This document shows, in pieces, positions 22,003 to 33,922 of a stretch of 64,000 nucleotides of DNA. Positions within the stretch are counted from its first letter, which is position 1, and the number at the start of each line of letters is the position of its first letter. Origin of the DNA: Daldinia sp. FL1419 (lineage: Eukaryota > Ascomycota > Sordariomycetes > Xylariales > Hypoxylaceae); assembly GCA_025201765.1 (NCBI GenBank), contig MU623343.1:490830-554829 (forward strand), given 5' to 3'. Made by a program: the position numbers and the translations under genes. The notes below the pieces were generated by a model, which was not told where the DNA came from, ran no database searches, and saw nothing but the letters and a program-made list of their open reading frames with translations.

Positions 22003-23007
22003 TCAAGCACGGCCAGCAATTCTCGCTCTTCTCGCTTCTTCATCCCGATTAGCAGCAACGCGAGCCAAAAAGTCTTGTCTATTAACGTAGGACTCTTTCG
22101 ACTTCCCGGCCAATTCAAGTTCATCTTTGATACCCTCCTTATCAACGAATCCCGCCCAATCCATGCGGCTCTTCTCGACTACGTTGAGCTTCTTGGCCTT
22201 GGCCTGCTCGCGTAATTGCAACCTTGCATCCACGCCGAGATTCAAGTCCGCGCGCTGGGTCAACCCTTCTATGACGGGCTCGAATATTGATCGGAAGGCC
22301 TTTCGAGGTCTCCGTTTGGGTTGGTCGTCCTCGGCCTCGGCATCTTCGACTGATTTGGGATCTTGGGACGCTAGATACAATTTCGCTTCCGCCGAATCTC
22401 GAGGCACCATTTTTTCTTCCGTGTGCACCTTTCCAGCAAAGTTATAGGTACGCTTTATTTTGATCATGGCCGCCGGCTCTTCGCCACCCGGTTTCTCTGA
22501 CCGCGACTTGTCTCTTGTACCTTTGGATTGCCCATCTAGTCCTTCTTCTTGGGTCGGTTTCTGAGACTCCTTCTCCGTTTCTGCATTTGTTTTGGGGGGT
22601 ATTAAAGGAGCAGCGGTCATCTTGGCCCATAAATCGTCCACGTCAATTGTTACCGGACCGGCGACCGCGCTCGACTTCTTCTCGACTTTCTCCGCCGCCC
22701 GCATACTCCGGGTCTTAATTAAACCACCCTCACCACCTTCATCGTCTTCTGTGATACCATCCTTCCGTTTATCCTTTTTTTGCCTCTTTTTGCCTCTTTT
22801 TATTATTGCTTCATCGCCGGAGTTCTTAAAGCCTTCGTCACCATCTGTATCGGCGGCGCGCTTCTTGCTCGGTACGGCGACAAGTTGCACTTCGTCATCT
22901 TCGGATTCTGACGCTTCGGCGCCGACGTCTAACGGGGCCGCGTCGGGTGCAAAATCGGAATCTTCATCGGATGCGTATTCTTCATCTATAAATGGTTCCT
23001 CGGCCAT
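22003..23007 (-). CDS. swc5: SWR1-complex subunit Swc5 (BCNT-C domain), 334 aa
   Basis: A single exon. The last ~80 residues form the BCNT-C (bucentaur/CFDP1) domain, including LNVVEKSRMDWAGFVDKEGI, DELELAGKSKESYVNRQDFL and ARVAANRDEEARR. The W-x-x-F/Y-V-D-K-E-x-I-x-D-E core is the family signature. The N-terminal half is acidic (EEYASDEDSDFAPD, ASESEDDEV) with basic patches, and DDLWAKM near residue 125 is another Swc5 feature. In yeast Swc5 is needed for SWR1 to exchange H2A for H2A.Z; its acidic N terminus binds histone dimers. It should act in the nucleus. The length is close to that of fungal orthologues. Confidence 0.94.
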   Translation of the reverse strand: MAEEPFIDEEYASDEDSDFAPDAAPLDVGAEASESEDDEVQLVAVPSKKRAADTDGDEGFKNSGDEAIIKRGKKRQKKDKRKDGITEDDEGGEGGLIKTRSMRAAEKVEKKSSAVAGPVTIDVDDLWAKMTAAPLIPPKTNAETEKESQKPTQEEGLDGQSKGTRDKSRSEKPGGEEPAAMIKIKRTYNFAGKVHTEEKMVPRDSAEAKLYLASQDPKSVEDAEAEDDQPKRRPRKAFRSIFEPVIEGLTQRADLNLGVDARLQLREQAKAKKLNVVEKSRMDWAGFVDKEGIKDELELAGKSKESYVNRQDFLARVAANRDEEARRARIAGRA

Positions 23008-23487
23008 TCTTAATAGGGTAGGCGCAAGATCTCTAGGGTGGATGATATCTACTCTAGAAATTGGAATCTATCAGACGCTAAATCGAACATGTTTGGCGCA
23101 CGATTCGCGATTGTCAGGGAGCTGGGGAATTTCTACATAGGTCTTAATGTTAGGTCTCTTTATCTTATCAGTTGTCCCCATTATAATGTGGGTACCTATT
23201 CAGGCGCAATACTTGGAAACCTGTCAATTTAGTTGTCATTTATTAGTAAGTACCGAGAATAGCTTTTTCTTTCGACTTTAAAGTAGGAGCCCAACTTCTT
23301 AACTGCTCACTAATATAAAATCATTTCTAACTTCCTCTATAATTAGGTACATATATGCCATCGCTTTTTATTTTACGATATATACAATGAACCCAAACAT
23401 TGAATATACATTAGATGCATACCTACCTACCTAGGTAGGTATGGATCCGTAGAGGTAGGCAAGGAATGAGGCATGCCCCCGAATCCC
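23008..23487. other. Intergenic, no gene seen
   Basis: Promoter of swc5 and 3' end of the MAPEG gene. A palindromic CCTACCTAGGTAGG cluster lies at 23420-23440. Confidence 0.4.
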
Positions 23488-24030
23488 TCAGAAACCCCAA
23501 TAACCCTTCACAAGATAGGCAGCGTACCCGCCCAACCACAAAGTCGTAGCCATCGTACCCCAGTAGCCAATTGGTCGTCCTACGCCCACTCCATTAATAA
23601 GACCCAGTTCTACGTGTAGGACTCGGAAAGTTAAGAGGGCGGTGAGGGCGTTGCTGAGAGACTTTTGGTTTGCACCGTTCAACTCGGCAAAGGCTGCGAT
23701 AATAAGAGCCATCGGTACATTCTCGGTGAAGTTTTGGTGACAGCGGCCAGCCAAGTATAACTTGTTGTTCAGGTCGCCATTCTTAGACGAATTGTCGCCG
23801 ACATAATATTGGTCTTTGAGGCGGTGATATACGACTCGGCAGCTTAGAAAAACAAAGTACGCCGAGAAGGGTAGGGCAAAAGCACCAGTAACGGCTATTG
23901 TTGAGAGAGTAGCTATTAGTATTTATCAAGACATCTCTATGGATATAGCTAGAGATAAAAACCGAGCAGGATACAACTCACGCAAGAGGGGCGCAAGAGC
24001 CGAGGACTCGAGTCCAACTGTAGACGACAT
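23488..24030 (-). CDS. MAPEG-family membrane protein, 151 aa, 2 exons
   Basis: Exon 1 is 24030-23982 and exon 2 is 23894-23488, with an 87-nt intron (GTGAGT...ATAG). The start MSSTVGLESSALAPLL is in exon 1, so the internal Met at 23754 is not the start. Four hydrophobic segments can be seen: VTGAFALPFSAYFVFL, ENVPMALIIAAFAEL, the TALLTFRVLHVELGL region and GTMATTLWLGGYAAYLV. The hallmark NKLYLAGRCHQNFTENVP corresponds to the glutathione-binding R-x-H-x-N-x-x-E region of MAPEG proteins. The family includes microsomal glutathione transferases and leukotriene synthase relatives in the ER membrane. The YecN-like branch is likely. Catalytic activity on any given substrate is not shown by sequence. 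Confidence 0.9.
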
Positions 24031-25114
24031 GTTGATTCGCAACGTAAGTGCCTACCCAGGTAGGTAGGTATATAAGAGTTAATTTTCCAAAAGGTATAAG
24101 AAGAAGAGACGATTGCGTTGATGTAAAAGAGAGAATACACTCTCAAGGGGTGAAGTCGTTATATAGACTTATCAAGAAGACTTAAGTTTCTCTCGTCTTT
24201 AGCGTCAACATCACCATTTGCGGTTATTCGCGTGTATCCGCTCATTAGCAATCCTTCTGAAACGCCCGTACGAGATAACCCCTGCAAACATGACTCATAT
24301 CTCGTACGGGTACCTAGTCGTATGCATATGCAGCTATTCCATAGCTATCGAGTGAGTATATTTTTGGTACCGACCCGCATGGGGACTTGCTACGTATTTC
24401 CAAGATGCCGCATCGTCAATTTATCTGTATCATATTCGCCATTGGGGCAATCGGTCAATTATAAACTACATTTGCAGAAATCACAGTAAAATTATCGCAT
24501 AAACGGAACACTACCGCCAATGCGGGAGTATCAGAGATCACGAACCAAAGCCATACGAGGTATTTACCTATACAATTACAACCACTCGTGTATTACTCCT
24601 AGGTTACTCGGTTCATCAAGAGCCTCCACTCCAAGTCCTTTTCTGGTTACTATGATTATTAAACAAAACTAGAGTAAGAGAATACCATCCATATAATCTT
24701 ACCTTCCATTTTGGAACAGTTAGAAAAGGTTCGATTGGCTACATGGATTTGCGATGCCAAGACCCTTGCCGTCCTCAACAACGTCTTCAGATCCTTCCCC
24801 AGATTCCTTAAAGGCCCCCACAGTTTTAAGGTAGTTAAGATATTCTCGTGTGTAACCCAATTGTGTCATGAACTTATTGACGTCACTGTCTTGAGCAGAT
24901 GTAAGTAAGATGTCCGAGTAAGTGCTTCGTATAAAAATGTCATCTTTCAACATTATTTGTAAGTTCTGCTCATAGCTTTCTACATCTTAATAAATCAATC
25001 TCAATCGCCAATACCAGTCGTCTTCGTATCAATACTCAGCCATTACACGCTAGGTATAGGAACCCAGCTACAACTATTACCCATCACTTAAACATAAATT
25101 CAAGCATATACATA
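24031..25114. other. Divergent intergenic region
   Basis: Between the MAPEG gene and the CsbD-like gene. A 77-codon minus-strand frame at 24953-24720 opens with ATG and is compositionally ordinary, but it has no domain and sits in the likely promoter of the next gene, so it is not called. The 24270-24310 stretch repeats an ATCTCGTACGGG-like sequence in both orientations. Confidence 0.4.
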
Positions 25115-25458
25115 ATGTCTTCACAAACCAATCAGCAGCCCTCTCTCATCGGTGGCCACGCCGAATACATCAAGGGGGCCACAGAGGTTAGTCCAATTGG
25201 TTATAATGATAATAATCATATCTTACATCCGACCAATACGCTAACAACGAATAGTCTACTATCGGTAGCGTAACAGGCTCGCAAGCATGGACAAGCTCCG
25301 GAGAGCAAGCCAAGGCCCACGCCGTAGATACCATGAAGGCTGCGGGCGAGAATCGTGATCCATCGCAAGGGTTTGGTAAGGTTGAGCAGAAGCTAGGTCA
25401 AGCTACGGGCTGCGAAGGCATGGTAAAGGAGGGAACGGCTAGCAAGAAATCGGAATAG
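25115..25458 (+). CDS. CsbD-like / Hmp1-type cruciform-DNA-binding protein, 91 aa, 2 exons
   Basis: Exon 1 is 25115-25186 and exon 2 is 25255-25458. The 68-nt intron has GTTAGT, a CTAAC branch (25241-25245) and ends ATAG. The joined protein reads MSSQTNQQPSLIGGHAEYIK-GATE-STIGSVTGSQAW and later QGFGKVEQKLGQATGCEGM. This matches the small fungal mismatched-base-pair and cruciform DNA recognition proteins, known from Ustilago Hmp1, and the CsbD-like stress proteins. The repeated G-x-V/x-E-x-x-x-G-x-x-T-G units are the signature. It is small, hydrophilic and Cys-poor. DNA binding has been reported for the Ustilago protein; for this one it is inferred. The gene is too short and split to stand out as a plain open frame. 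Confidence 0.88.
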
Positions 25459-28222
25459 GCGAGGGACGCTATCGATGCGCTATAATGTGCTACGGAGCCA
25501 CGGTATCCCATTTAGTAGCTTTGTAACATCATGTACGATAGACCCATGTGGTTCTCTAAATGCTTGATTGTATGTACTAGTTCGATAAGGAAACGAAAAA
25601 AAAAAAAAAAAAAAGTCTCAAGTCAATCGTTAGTCTCATATTCAATGGGCTCAATGGATATCTTATCAGTATGGGGATTCCAGCAACGTTTATCACAGAG
25701 CTGACACAATTGGTAAGGCATGAGATGGTATGAGACGACATTATAATAAGTTTCAATTAGGTTTTATCATCGGGTATCGCGGCGACAGGCAAATGGGTTG
25801 CATTGCATTTTCGGAAGACTGGGATCCATGATCCGTGTCGTACCGCGTATATATCTGTATTAAAAACGTATATAAGTTTTGATGGGTACTCGACAATTAG
25901 GATTCTGCTACAAGACGCTATTTCGATAGTCCCCATCAAAGGCAATTTTATACGTGACATTGATTATATACGACGAATACGATGAGACATATAATTCATA
26001 ATATTATTAGGTATATATGCTATTATAATCGTCATTATAATTCGAAATATAAGAATAAGAGTAAAGATGAATTATCAGATAAGTTAGACTAATACGTGAA
26101 CAATGATGAATTTCATTCTCGAAATTTCATGTACTTTCAACTCGAGATACTCCCAAGTAACAAGAGCTGCGAGAAAATGACTACGGTTAGTTAGTAGCTA
26201 ATACCACTGCACGTCGCATTAGGGGTTTACTTGAAAAAAGACATCAAGCCTCTAGTGCAACATAACAAAGTAACTGAGTATTCCATATACCCCCCTTGCT
26301 TTTCTTTTCCCCTCCTTTTTCCCTAGTCCGTCTTATTGCTTGAGAACAGTTGCTTTCTTATTCAGGTATACCTATCACCCATCGCTTACGAAGCCTAGGG
26401 AACGACAAGTCGTTTCATTACATACGTGATGTTTATACTTATTGTATAGACATATCATGTAAATGTCGAGTCAAGCTAGTCGTCTTCTGTAAGTTGCTTA
26501 CTTTTTTTCTACAACTGTTTAGGCACATTAGAGCCTCACGCGATAAGAGGACGGACGAGTACAGTGGAGTGTGGGGCCTCGTAGCAATGTCATGAATTGT
26601 AGAGTCGCATTGCAGCGAGGTTCCGCAATAGTTTAAATCACACCATACGGCGCAGACTTTTAAATATATGTATTTTTCTCCATAAGGACTGCTAGATCAT
26701 CAGACTGATCGGAAGGGGGGGACTATGAACTATATTCTTATATTTCTTTAGGCTCTCGGTCGACTAGGTGCCGCTCGGAATGCTATATTATAGTTGCAAG
26801 TAATATGGATCATGTAGTTAATTAAATTGAATAACTAATTCATGATGATATGCGACACGCTCTAATTAATAAGAGGAAAAGGAAAGAGAAAAAAAAGAGA
26901 GAAAAAAAAAGGAAATTCTCGAAATCACGGTCAATAGATCAATATGCGACATTATTCGGCTCGAAATCGATTTCTAGAACCATACAAATGGCATATTGGG
27001 TTTGTTTAGGTGCCTGTCTTGGGTGCCTTCAATGTTTAATGGGATGCTCGAGTGCATCATGCCCGTAACCCCGCAGGTAGGCCTAGCCCCGCCCAGTACG
27101 TATCGTACCTCCTACCTGGTAGGTACCTAGGTAGGTACCTAGGCTACCTCCATGTACCTAAGGTTAGTACCTATAAACAAGCAGACAAGCAGACAAGCTA
27201 ACTAATAGATTAAACAAACATGTGCGACCCGAAGGAACTGGGAGGACCTGGAAGGCCTGGCTAACAGGGCTAACTAACAGGTCCCTGCCAGTGGACCCTG
27301 AATTTGGGAAGCGACCCTTAGAAGCACAATTGGAAGCACCAAGGGTCCTTTCTGGGCTGATCGTCCCATCCAGATTTTTCAACATTGCTCCACCCTAGAG
27401 GCATGTTTTCCAAAGGGTCATGCCACATTCTACCTAAACAAAACTAACACAATAAAAACACAACCTACATTTAGACACCCTACATACTGACATGGTCAAC
27501 CCATATAGTTGAAGTAAATCCATAAACTAATCCACATAGCTTGGGCACACACTTTTCCTTGGAGGGGTTTATGCCGACTTTGTGCAACTTTTTTCTTTTT
27601 TTTTGCGCCTGAGAGAATATTTCAACGTCCTATCCTTAGACAGGATATAAGTTTTCTTTTTCTTTTCTTTAAGGAGGGGTTCCTTTTTTTTCAATCTCCC
27701 TTCTAACCCTAAACCGCCTTTTTTTTCGTTTAGACCCCACCTCAAACTCCATCTTCCAGAACAAATAAGTTCCCTAAAATAAACGTCAAATCGAAATCGA
27801 TCGACATATACTACTCTATTAGAGATCCTCTTGAGTAGCTCGATCGTAACCGAGAAAACACGGGGCGGGAACTAAACCTGGAAGGAAAAACGCGCCTCGA
27901 CGATCATCAGGTATCTTAACGGAACTATCCTTTTCGAAATCTTAATTCTAGGTTCATATAGGTGTAGCACATCGTGCCCGCCACGCTGATCTGTAACTAG
28001 CTTCCTACTCGCTAGGTTACAAGACCCCTATACCAGACTTATACAAAGACGTCCGAAGAAGCAATATATACCTAGGTAGACGACTAAGCGATGACGTGCC
28101 CCTGATTAGAAGTGTGGTTCAAGCCCCCCCACCACCACCACCTTACCGTTGTTGAGCTTCCCTTACGCCTTACGGTATCCATACAGTCATATCGATTCCC
28201 CGTATAAGACAAGCGCTAGCGG
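25459..28222. other. Long intergenic region
   Basis: 2.8 kb without a supported gene. It holds a run of 19 A at 25596-25614, a purine tract at 26872-26920, a palindromic TAGGTACCTAGGTAGGTACC block at 27115-27150, a 7-bp ACAAGCAG-type triplicate at 27177-27198, and pyrimidine tracts at 27590-27730 that probably belong to the promoter of the SET-domain gene. Confidence 0.4.
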
Positions 28223-29905
28223 ATGCTTGGAGCGATGGACGAGTCCGAGGAAGAGGTCGATCCTCGTATCGAGTCGCTTTTGCGCCAACGCCAATCGTTA
28301 ACTAATGATTTGCTGGAAAACCCATACGATCTAGTCCTTTACATAAGGCGCGCATTGGTTTATGCCGACTTAGCTTATCCCGATTTAGCGGCCGGTGACG
28401 CTTACCGAGCCCTCTTATTAACCGACGAAGTTCGTGATGAAGGTTTCGAATACCATACCCAAGCCCTCGAGGCTTTAGCAGATTACGCAGAATTCCCATT
28501 CATACAAGTGTTAGATCATGGCTCTTTATCGGGAACTCAGTCTCGTCTGCCCGACTTGGACGGCGGCGTAAAAGACATCCCTGCGCTCGCTACGCTGGCG
28601 TCTATTCGCTGTTATCAAATACTATCCCTGAGTCTTCTGTTGTGCGGCTGTCTAAAGAGTGCTTACAACTTTTGTGAGCGTGGACTTTCCATTTCGCCAG
28701 AAAATCAAGAACTCTTGAACACACGGTGCTATATACAAACGGTCGCCGAGCGTAGAACACGCAAGCCGGTCTCTACCGCAAATGATCTTCCGGAATGGGG
28801 CATGGTTCGTAGAGAAGTATATCCTTGGAACACCTACGAACCGGATCGGTTCTCGGAAGAATCCCTGGCCACTCTTAATGCTGGCTTAGCCGAGATGGCA
28901 CCAAAATGTACCGTCGAAGTTGCACAGTTACCTGTATTGCTCGGATGTCCGAGCCGCACGGATGGGTACGAAATAATTCCGACATGCAACCAGCTCGGCA
29001 TGTTTGCCAAGGAATATATCGCGCCGGGCGAAGACGTACTTGTGGAGTACTCTTTGGTTACGGCCAATAATCGCCTAAAAGAGTCCGTCTGTGATGCTTG
29101 CAGTGGGGAGCTCCCACCGTTAGGAAGCGAATCCACTGCCGTCAACTGTCCGGAATGTTATGATACTGTGTTTTGTACACAGTATTGCTATGAGCAGGCC
29201 CAAAAGCTCTACCACCCAGCAGTCTGCGACAAGGACACGGACTCGGTTGCCAAGGACCCAGATGCTAAAGACGCCGACGAAACATTGCATCTTTTGCTAC
29301 TGGCCCGTGTTTTAGCTATGGCGGCTCACCAGGAAATACATCCACTTGACGTCAACCAAATTAAATATATATGGGGAGACTTCGTCTCTTCCCAGACCAA
29401 TGAGATCGATTTGTCCCCCAAAGCCGGTCCACCGCCGGATTGGACGCTTCCGTTCTCCTTTGCTTATAATATTGAGACGCCCCTTCACATCCTAGAAAAG
29501 ATGGATATTGACATCTACGCTGCTATTGCCAAATACGATATATGGGTGTTCAATACTTTATATGGTAAATTTCGTGGTACAGCTTCGGCTCGTAAAAACC
29601 CGAGGGATGGACGGCCTGACGTCGCCGCCGTGCATCCTTACTGGTGCCTTGCTAATCACGACTGCAACCCCAACGTTACGTGGGAATGGGGCGGCCGGAT
29701 GGTCTTGAAGGCACGAGAGACGAGAGTTGTTGGGAATGCACCAGGTGGCATAGAAGCCGGAGAGGAGATTCTAAATCACTATTGCGACGTGAATCTACCC
29801 GTAAAAGAGCGTAGGGAGTGGGCCCGCGGCAGTCTCGGTGGCTGGTGCATGTGCGATAGATGTCGCAACGAAGCTTCCAGCTCTCAAAATAACTCCCCCG
29901 GATAA
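28223..29905 (+). CDS. TPR/MYND-like/SET-domain protein (SMYD-type lysine methyltransferase), 560 aa
   Basis: A single exon. The N-terminal ~190 residues are helical and TPR-like (LYIRRALVYADLAYPDLAAG and LKSAYNFCERGLSISPENQE). A zinc-binding insertion follows at about 292-335 with C-x2-C, C-x2-C, C-x3-C and H-x3-C spacing (CDACSG, CPECYDTVFC, YHPAVC). The SET core comes last: NHDCNPN at 478-484, GEEILNHYCD, and the post-SET cysteines WCMCDRC. NHxCxPN and the E-x-x-x-x-Y tyrosine form the SAM and lysine site. In SMYD proteins the MYND finger also splits the SET domain. The target, histone or other protein, is unknown. A second ATG four codons in (28235) is an equally good start. Confidence 0.88.
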   Translation: MLGAMDESEEEVDPRIESLLRQRQSLTNDLLENPYDLVLYIRRALVYADLAYPDLAAGDAYRALLLTDEVRDEGFEYHTQALEALADYAEFPFIQVLDHGSLSGTQSRLPDLDGGVKDIPALATLASIRCYQILSLSLLLCGCLKSAYNFCERGLSISPENQELLNTRCYIQTVAERRTRKPVSTANDLPEWGMVRREVYPWNTYEPDRFSEESLATLNAGLAEMAPKCTVEVAQLPVLLGCPSRTDGYEIIPTCNQLGMFAKEYIAPGEDVLVEYSLVTANNRLKESVCDACSGELPPLGSESTAVNCPECYDTVFCTQYCYEQAQKLYHPAVCDKDTDSVAKDPDAKDADETLHLLLLARVLAMAAHQEIHPLDVNQIKYIWGDFVSSQTNEIDLSPKAGPPPDWTLPFSFAYNIETPLHILEKMDIDIYAAIAKYDIWVFNTLYGKFRGTASARKNPRDGRPDVAAVHPYWCLANHDCNPNVTWEWGGRMVLKARETRVVGNAPGGIEAGEEILNHYCDVNLPVKERREWARGSLGGWCMCDRCRNEASSSQNNSPG

Positions 29906-31715
29906 GTTCCCGAGATACTCTTTAAACACTCTCTTGCCACCTCTTGGGCAACACGTACACTATGACGAATGGGTCTGGATCTTTCATGATTATACACGTG
30001 TCATGACTGCCGACTCGGCGATTCTCACCGCTCCGCCTCGAGGCGTTTCGCTTCCCTGAATAACTATACCCTTATTTCTTATCCCAGATCTCTGGTACAG
30101 CCGAGGTCTGGGCGGGGGGATAGACGGTGGAGATAATCGAGGTTAGACAGGCAAACTAACCTCGCTGCTCTAAAATAGGACAGGTGTCTGAGGGCATATG
30201 TGTGCTTTTTATGCTTACAGGACGTTATAGCGCAGCATTTCGGGGTTGGGCGTGAAATGAGAATCCCCGCGGACGCCATCTCCTTTTTATTCTCTTCGAG
30301 TCTCTGCTCCTTTTATCTTTTTTTTCTATTTCGAATTCTCACTCTTTTCCTTTCCGCACACGACTGTATCTGAGTAGTTTTGAAACAAGTCTCCTGGCTT
30401 CGGCGGGAGGCCATCATATAGAAGGGCAAATATCGAGCATCGTAAACGAAGAAAAGCCTAGAAAGTTTTTTTCTCAAGACTAAAGAGTAATATTAGTCGC
30501 ACCCTTTTTTTTCGAATCAGTAAACGAATGATACCAAGAATAGAATAGGGATGATTCCCGATATAAATTGGGAATGCGTTGGTGTCCATTCGTTTGTTGG
30601 TTGCGTAGAGCGACTAGGTGATTTGTCTGCCAGAGGTCAATGTAATTGTAAGCAGCGTTACTGGGTTGGCTGGTTGGCTGTTTCGCCTAAGGACGACCAA
30701 CCTGGCGTTATATTCAAGAGAAGAAACGTAAACCACTAGAATTGCACGGGTTCTAAACAGCTACCTGCCGGGTAAATTGACACCAAGGGAACTATTTGAT
30801 GAGCTACTGACTGGTATGACTACCTAGAACTAGGACCTCTCCCTCCCTCCCCTTCTTTCATTCGCAAAAAGGAGTAGACATCTTAATGGGGCTATACCTT
30901 AAGGTGTTCATACAAGTAGACAACACCTGGCCAGGGCTTTACACAGCGCGTCGAGCATCAGAAGCCATCATCAATCTTATACTTGCCAATATTTTATAGG
31001 AAATACTTATTATATACGCACGCGGGCACGTAAGAACCTACCGCACCAGAAACAAACACATATAGTAAACTTTGAACAATCCGTTCATTTATTCGCTGCA
31101 AGCCAAGGCGCGTGCATAGCAGGTACCTAAACCACACCCGCCTGTCTGGTTGTCTGGTTGTCTGCCTGCCTGCCTACCTACCTCCTAAACTACCATCATA
31201 TATAAGTAGCGAATGCATTTCCCCCCTCCTCCTCTTCGATATCCACACCACATTTTCCCCTCGCAATCGCATTATAACAATCCCTTGAATATAACGCACA
31301 CCCCCTCCCGTTGGAGACGAGGAAGAAACCACTTCAACGAACTTGCAAACTGACGTATTTGTATGGTAAACCACAACACCCTCCCCCTTTAAGAAGGGAA
31401 AAGAGAAAAAGAACAAAAAACAATAATAAACACAAACCGAAAACACACCACAGAAAAAGACAAGGCAACAACGTCGAAGAGGAGAAAAAGGTCCTTGATA
31501 ACCGTATGACGGCATACGTAAATAAGTAGGTAAAAAAATAAAAAAAATAAAAAAATAAACACATGCCGCATGCCCAAGCAACATCAGCAAACTTCGTACA
31601 ACCCATCAAACGCCGTGTTCCGTATCCTATGTACATCCCACCCTATCACTTTCTCTTCCCTTCGTCTTTTTTTCTTCTTCTTTCTTTCTTTCTCCCTTCC
31701 CAGATATGCATCCCC
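29906..31715. other. Convergent 3' region between SET gene and pacC
   Basis: 1.8 kb with no supported gene. Tandem TGGTTGTCTGCC-like repeats and CCTACC runs lie at 31140-31185, and A-rich and CT-rich tracts at 31380-31560 and 31650-31700, the latter next to the pacC stop. ORFs here come from these tracts. Confidence 0.45.
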
Positions 31716-33672
31716 TCACTGCAGCGGCAGCGCCGGATACGCAGGCTGACTCGGCGGTCTCACCGGCGAATCGACGTCCATATCGCTCGTGTTCTCCGTC
31801 GCTGGGCTCTCCGCGTCGTAGTCCTTGCGCTTGATGCGGTCGATGACGTATTCGCGCAGATACTCTATGACGCGAACGTTTTCGAGCCACGCCTCGTACG
31901 CTTGGTCTTCGCGCGCCTCGGCGCTAGCTTCTGATTCCGCGGACGGCGAACTAACGGCTGAGATGGCCGATTCGGATGCGCGCGGGGTAGATGATGGGTC
32001 GCGATCGATGTGTGGTCGGGGACCGGCGCTCGCGCGCTGCAGCATACCGCCTGAGTAGCGTCGGCGGGGGTCGGGGTCGAACGTGGGCCCGAGAGTTGAT
32101 GTTGCGGATTGCCCCGGGTAGCCAGATGTGACGGCAGGGAGAGTCGGGTATAGCGCTGATGTGGTTGAGCTATGGCGCGTGGAGGGCGATAGGCCTGAGG
32201 AAGAGGCGCTGGGCGAGTGGCCGGAAGTATAGGACATGGAACTCGACGGGGGTGTCACAGCCGGGGTGCCGTTAGAATGAGTCGAAGACACGGCAGTCAA
32301 GGGCGAAGCTACGTGAGCAGCCGAATATGCGTTATTGGCCATGGCGGATTGGGGTGGCGCAGCTGAGTGCGGCGGGGACTGGCTGTGACGGAAGTTCAGA
32401 GGGAGGTAGTGCGAGCCGGGCTGGTGAACACCGGCAGCAGCGGCTGTGTTGGAGCTCTCATACACCGTGCTCTGCATCTGCTCGAGAAGCTGGTCGATCT
32501 GGACAAGGTCGCTCTTAGTGCGGACGTTCGGCATAGGGGGTAATGAATAGTGCTGTTGGTACGGACCATGGCCAGCGGGTCCATCGACAGTCATGACACC
32601 TGGACTCGGTAGATACTCTGCTCCGAGGGAGCCGGAGTGAATGGGAAGGACACCATGCAACGGCAGAAGTCTTTGTCCAACTTGGGCGTACGAGTTGGGG
32701 TCAAGTTGCCTCCGCTTGGCGTCGCCGAAAAATTCGTTAAGCACGTCGTAGGTACGCTTGCGGTTATCATACTCAGCAGCAGAGGCCTGGTAGCCCATGT
32801 GATCGCCGCGGCCGCCCATGGGCTGGTAGTACATGGGACCTCCGAAAGAGGTTTGGGGGTGGTGCTGATAGTAACTACTTGGGTGGCCGGCGGGATGAGG
32901 GGGCTGACCAAAGGCGGCCGAGTTAGTACGGATCTGACCATTATGATCGTAATAGCTAGACGGAGCTATGAGGCAAATTAGCCTCTAAATGAGGAATCAA
33001 GAGGGGTTGCGAACCAGAAGGGAGATACATACCTTTGCCTTGGGCTCGGTAACCTCCGTTCATGGGACCATGCTGATCAGGCGAGCGGACAAGGACGGAG
33101 TCGTCTGCGTGAGTCTACAATCCGAGTCAGTAGCTGAAGAATAATATTGGTAACTGAGTAGGAGATCATTTCACTTACCTTGACGTGCTTCTTTAAATCC
33201 TGGGGGCGCTTAAACGACTTGCCACAGAAGTCACATTTATGCGGCTTCAAGGGAACATGCACTCGAATATGCGATGTGATATGATCTCGCTTGACAGTGG
33301 TCGTCTTACATTGATTCCACTGACAAGTCAAGTTAAGGTTGTTTGTAGACTTGCGACCAACATGCTTCTCGCAAATATGTTCCTGAAGTTATGTGTTAGT
33401 AGATTCTATATAGACCCGAGTATAGACCCGAGTTTATATGATGAATATGCGAGTAAATATCAATTGGAATCCCGAAAACTTACGTAGAGAGTCTCGGCTG
33501 AGCTAAACTTCTCGCTGCAACCAGTCCAACGGCACTGAAGGGAATCATCTTGCGCTGGGGCGCTAGACTGCGAGGTTGCGGTGGTAGCGGTAGATGGGGC
33601 TGGGGTAGTGCCGTTTGAGGCCGAGCTCTCGCCTCCCGATTGGATCGGGTTGCTTTCGGGTGCCGCCGACAT
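31716..33672 (-). CDS. pacC: pH-response transcription factor PacC/Rim101, 574 aa, 4 exons
   Basis: Exons 33672-33484, 33382-33179, 33114-33033 and 32965-31716; donors GTAAGT, GTAAGT and GTATGT. Three C2H2 fingers span about residues 48-145: LQCRWTGCSEKF...EHICEKH, LTCQWNQCKTTTVKRDHITS and [20 protein letters not shown]. This arrangement is unique to PacC/Rim101. YDVLNEFFGDAKRRQ at about 231 is conserved downstream. Two YPxL motifs, YPTL (about 431) and YPAL (about 568, six residues from the end), fit PalA/Rim20 docking sites that direct proteolytic activation at alkaline pH. The middle is Ser/Pro/His-rich. PacC activates alkaline-expressed genes and represses acid-expressed ones through GCCARG sites. 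An unusually dense set of such sites lies upstream, suggesting autoregulation. Confidence 0.97.
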
Positions 33673-33922
33673 GGCTTCGGACCTCTGGATCTTCGAATAC
33701 GATGTTTAATGAGGGATAGATCTCCTTGCACGTGAAAGCCACGTGACAGGACGGATAAACTCCGGAAAGTTATAGAATAGCAAGATTCACGTGATGTTGA
33801 AGGCGAGGCGGAATATTTTCGGATAAATGGTTTGGCGCTTTTTTTCTTTTTTTCCCTTTTTCTTCCTGGGCTTTTTTGACTTTTGGTCTTTTTGGTTTGC
33901 TGCACCTAAGTACGGTATTGGT

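Noticed and set aside
22592..23140. 182-codon + strand ORF opposite swc5
   Set aside because: Ser/Pro/Phe-rich antisense shadow; the minus strand carries the BCNT-C domain.
24720..24953. 77-codon minus ORF with ordinary composition
   Set aside because: No domain, no splice partners, and it lies in the presumed promoter of the CsbD-like gene; kept only as a note.
31311..31636. ORFs on both strands near the pacC 3' end
   Set aside because: Composed of Lys/Phe/Leu runs from A-rich and T-rich tracts in the 3' UTR.
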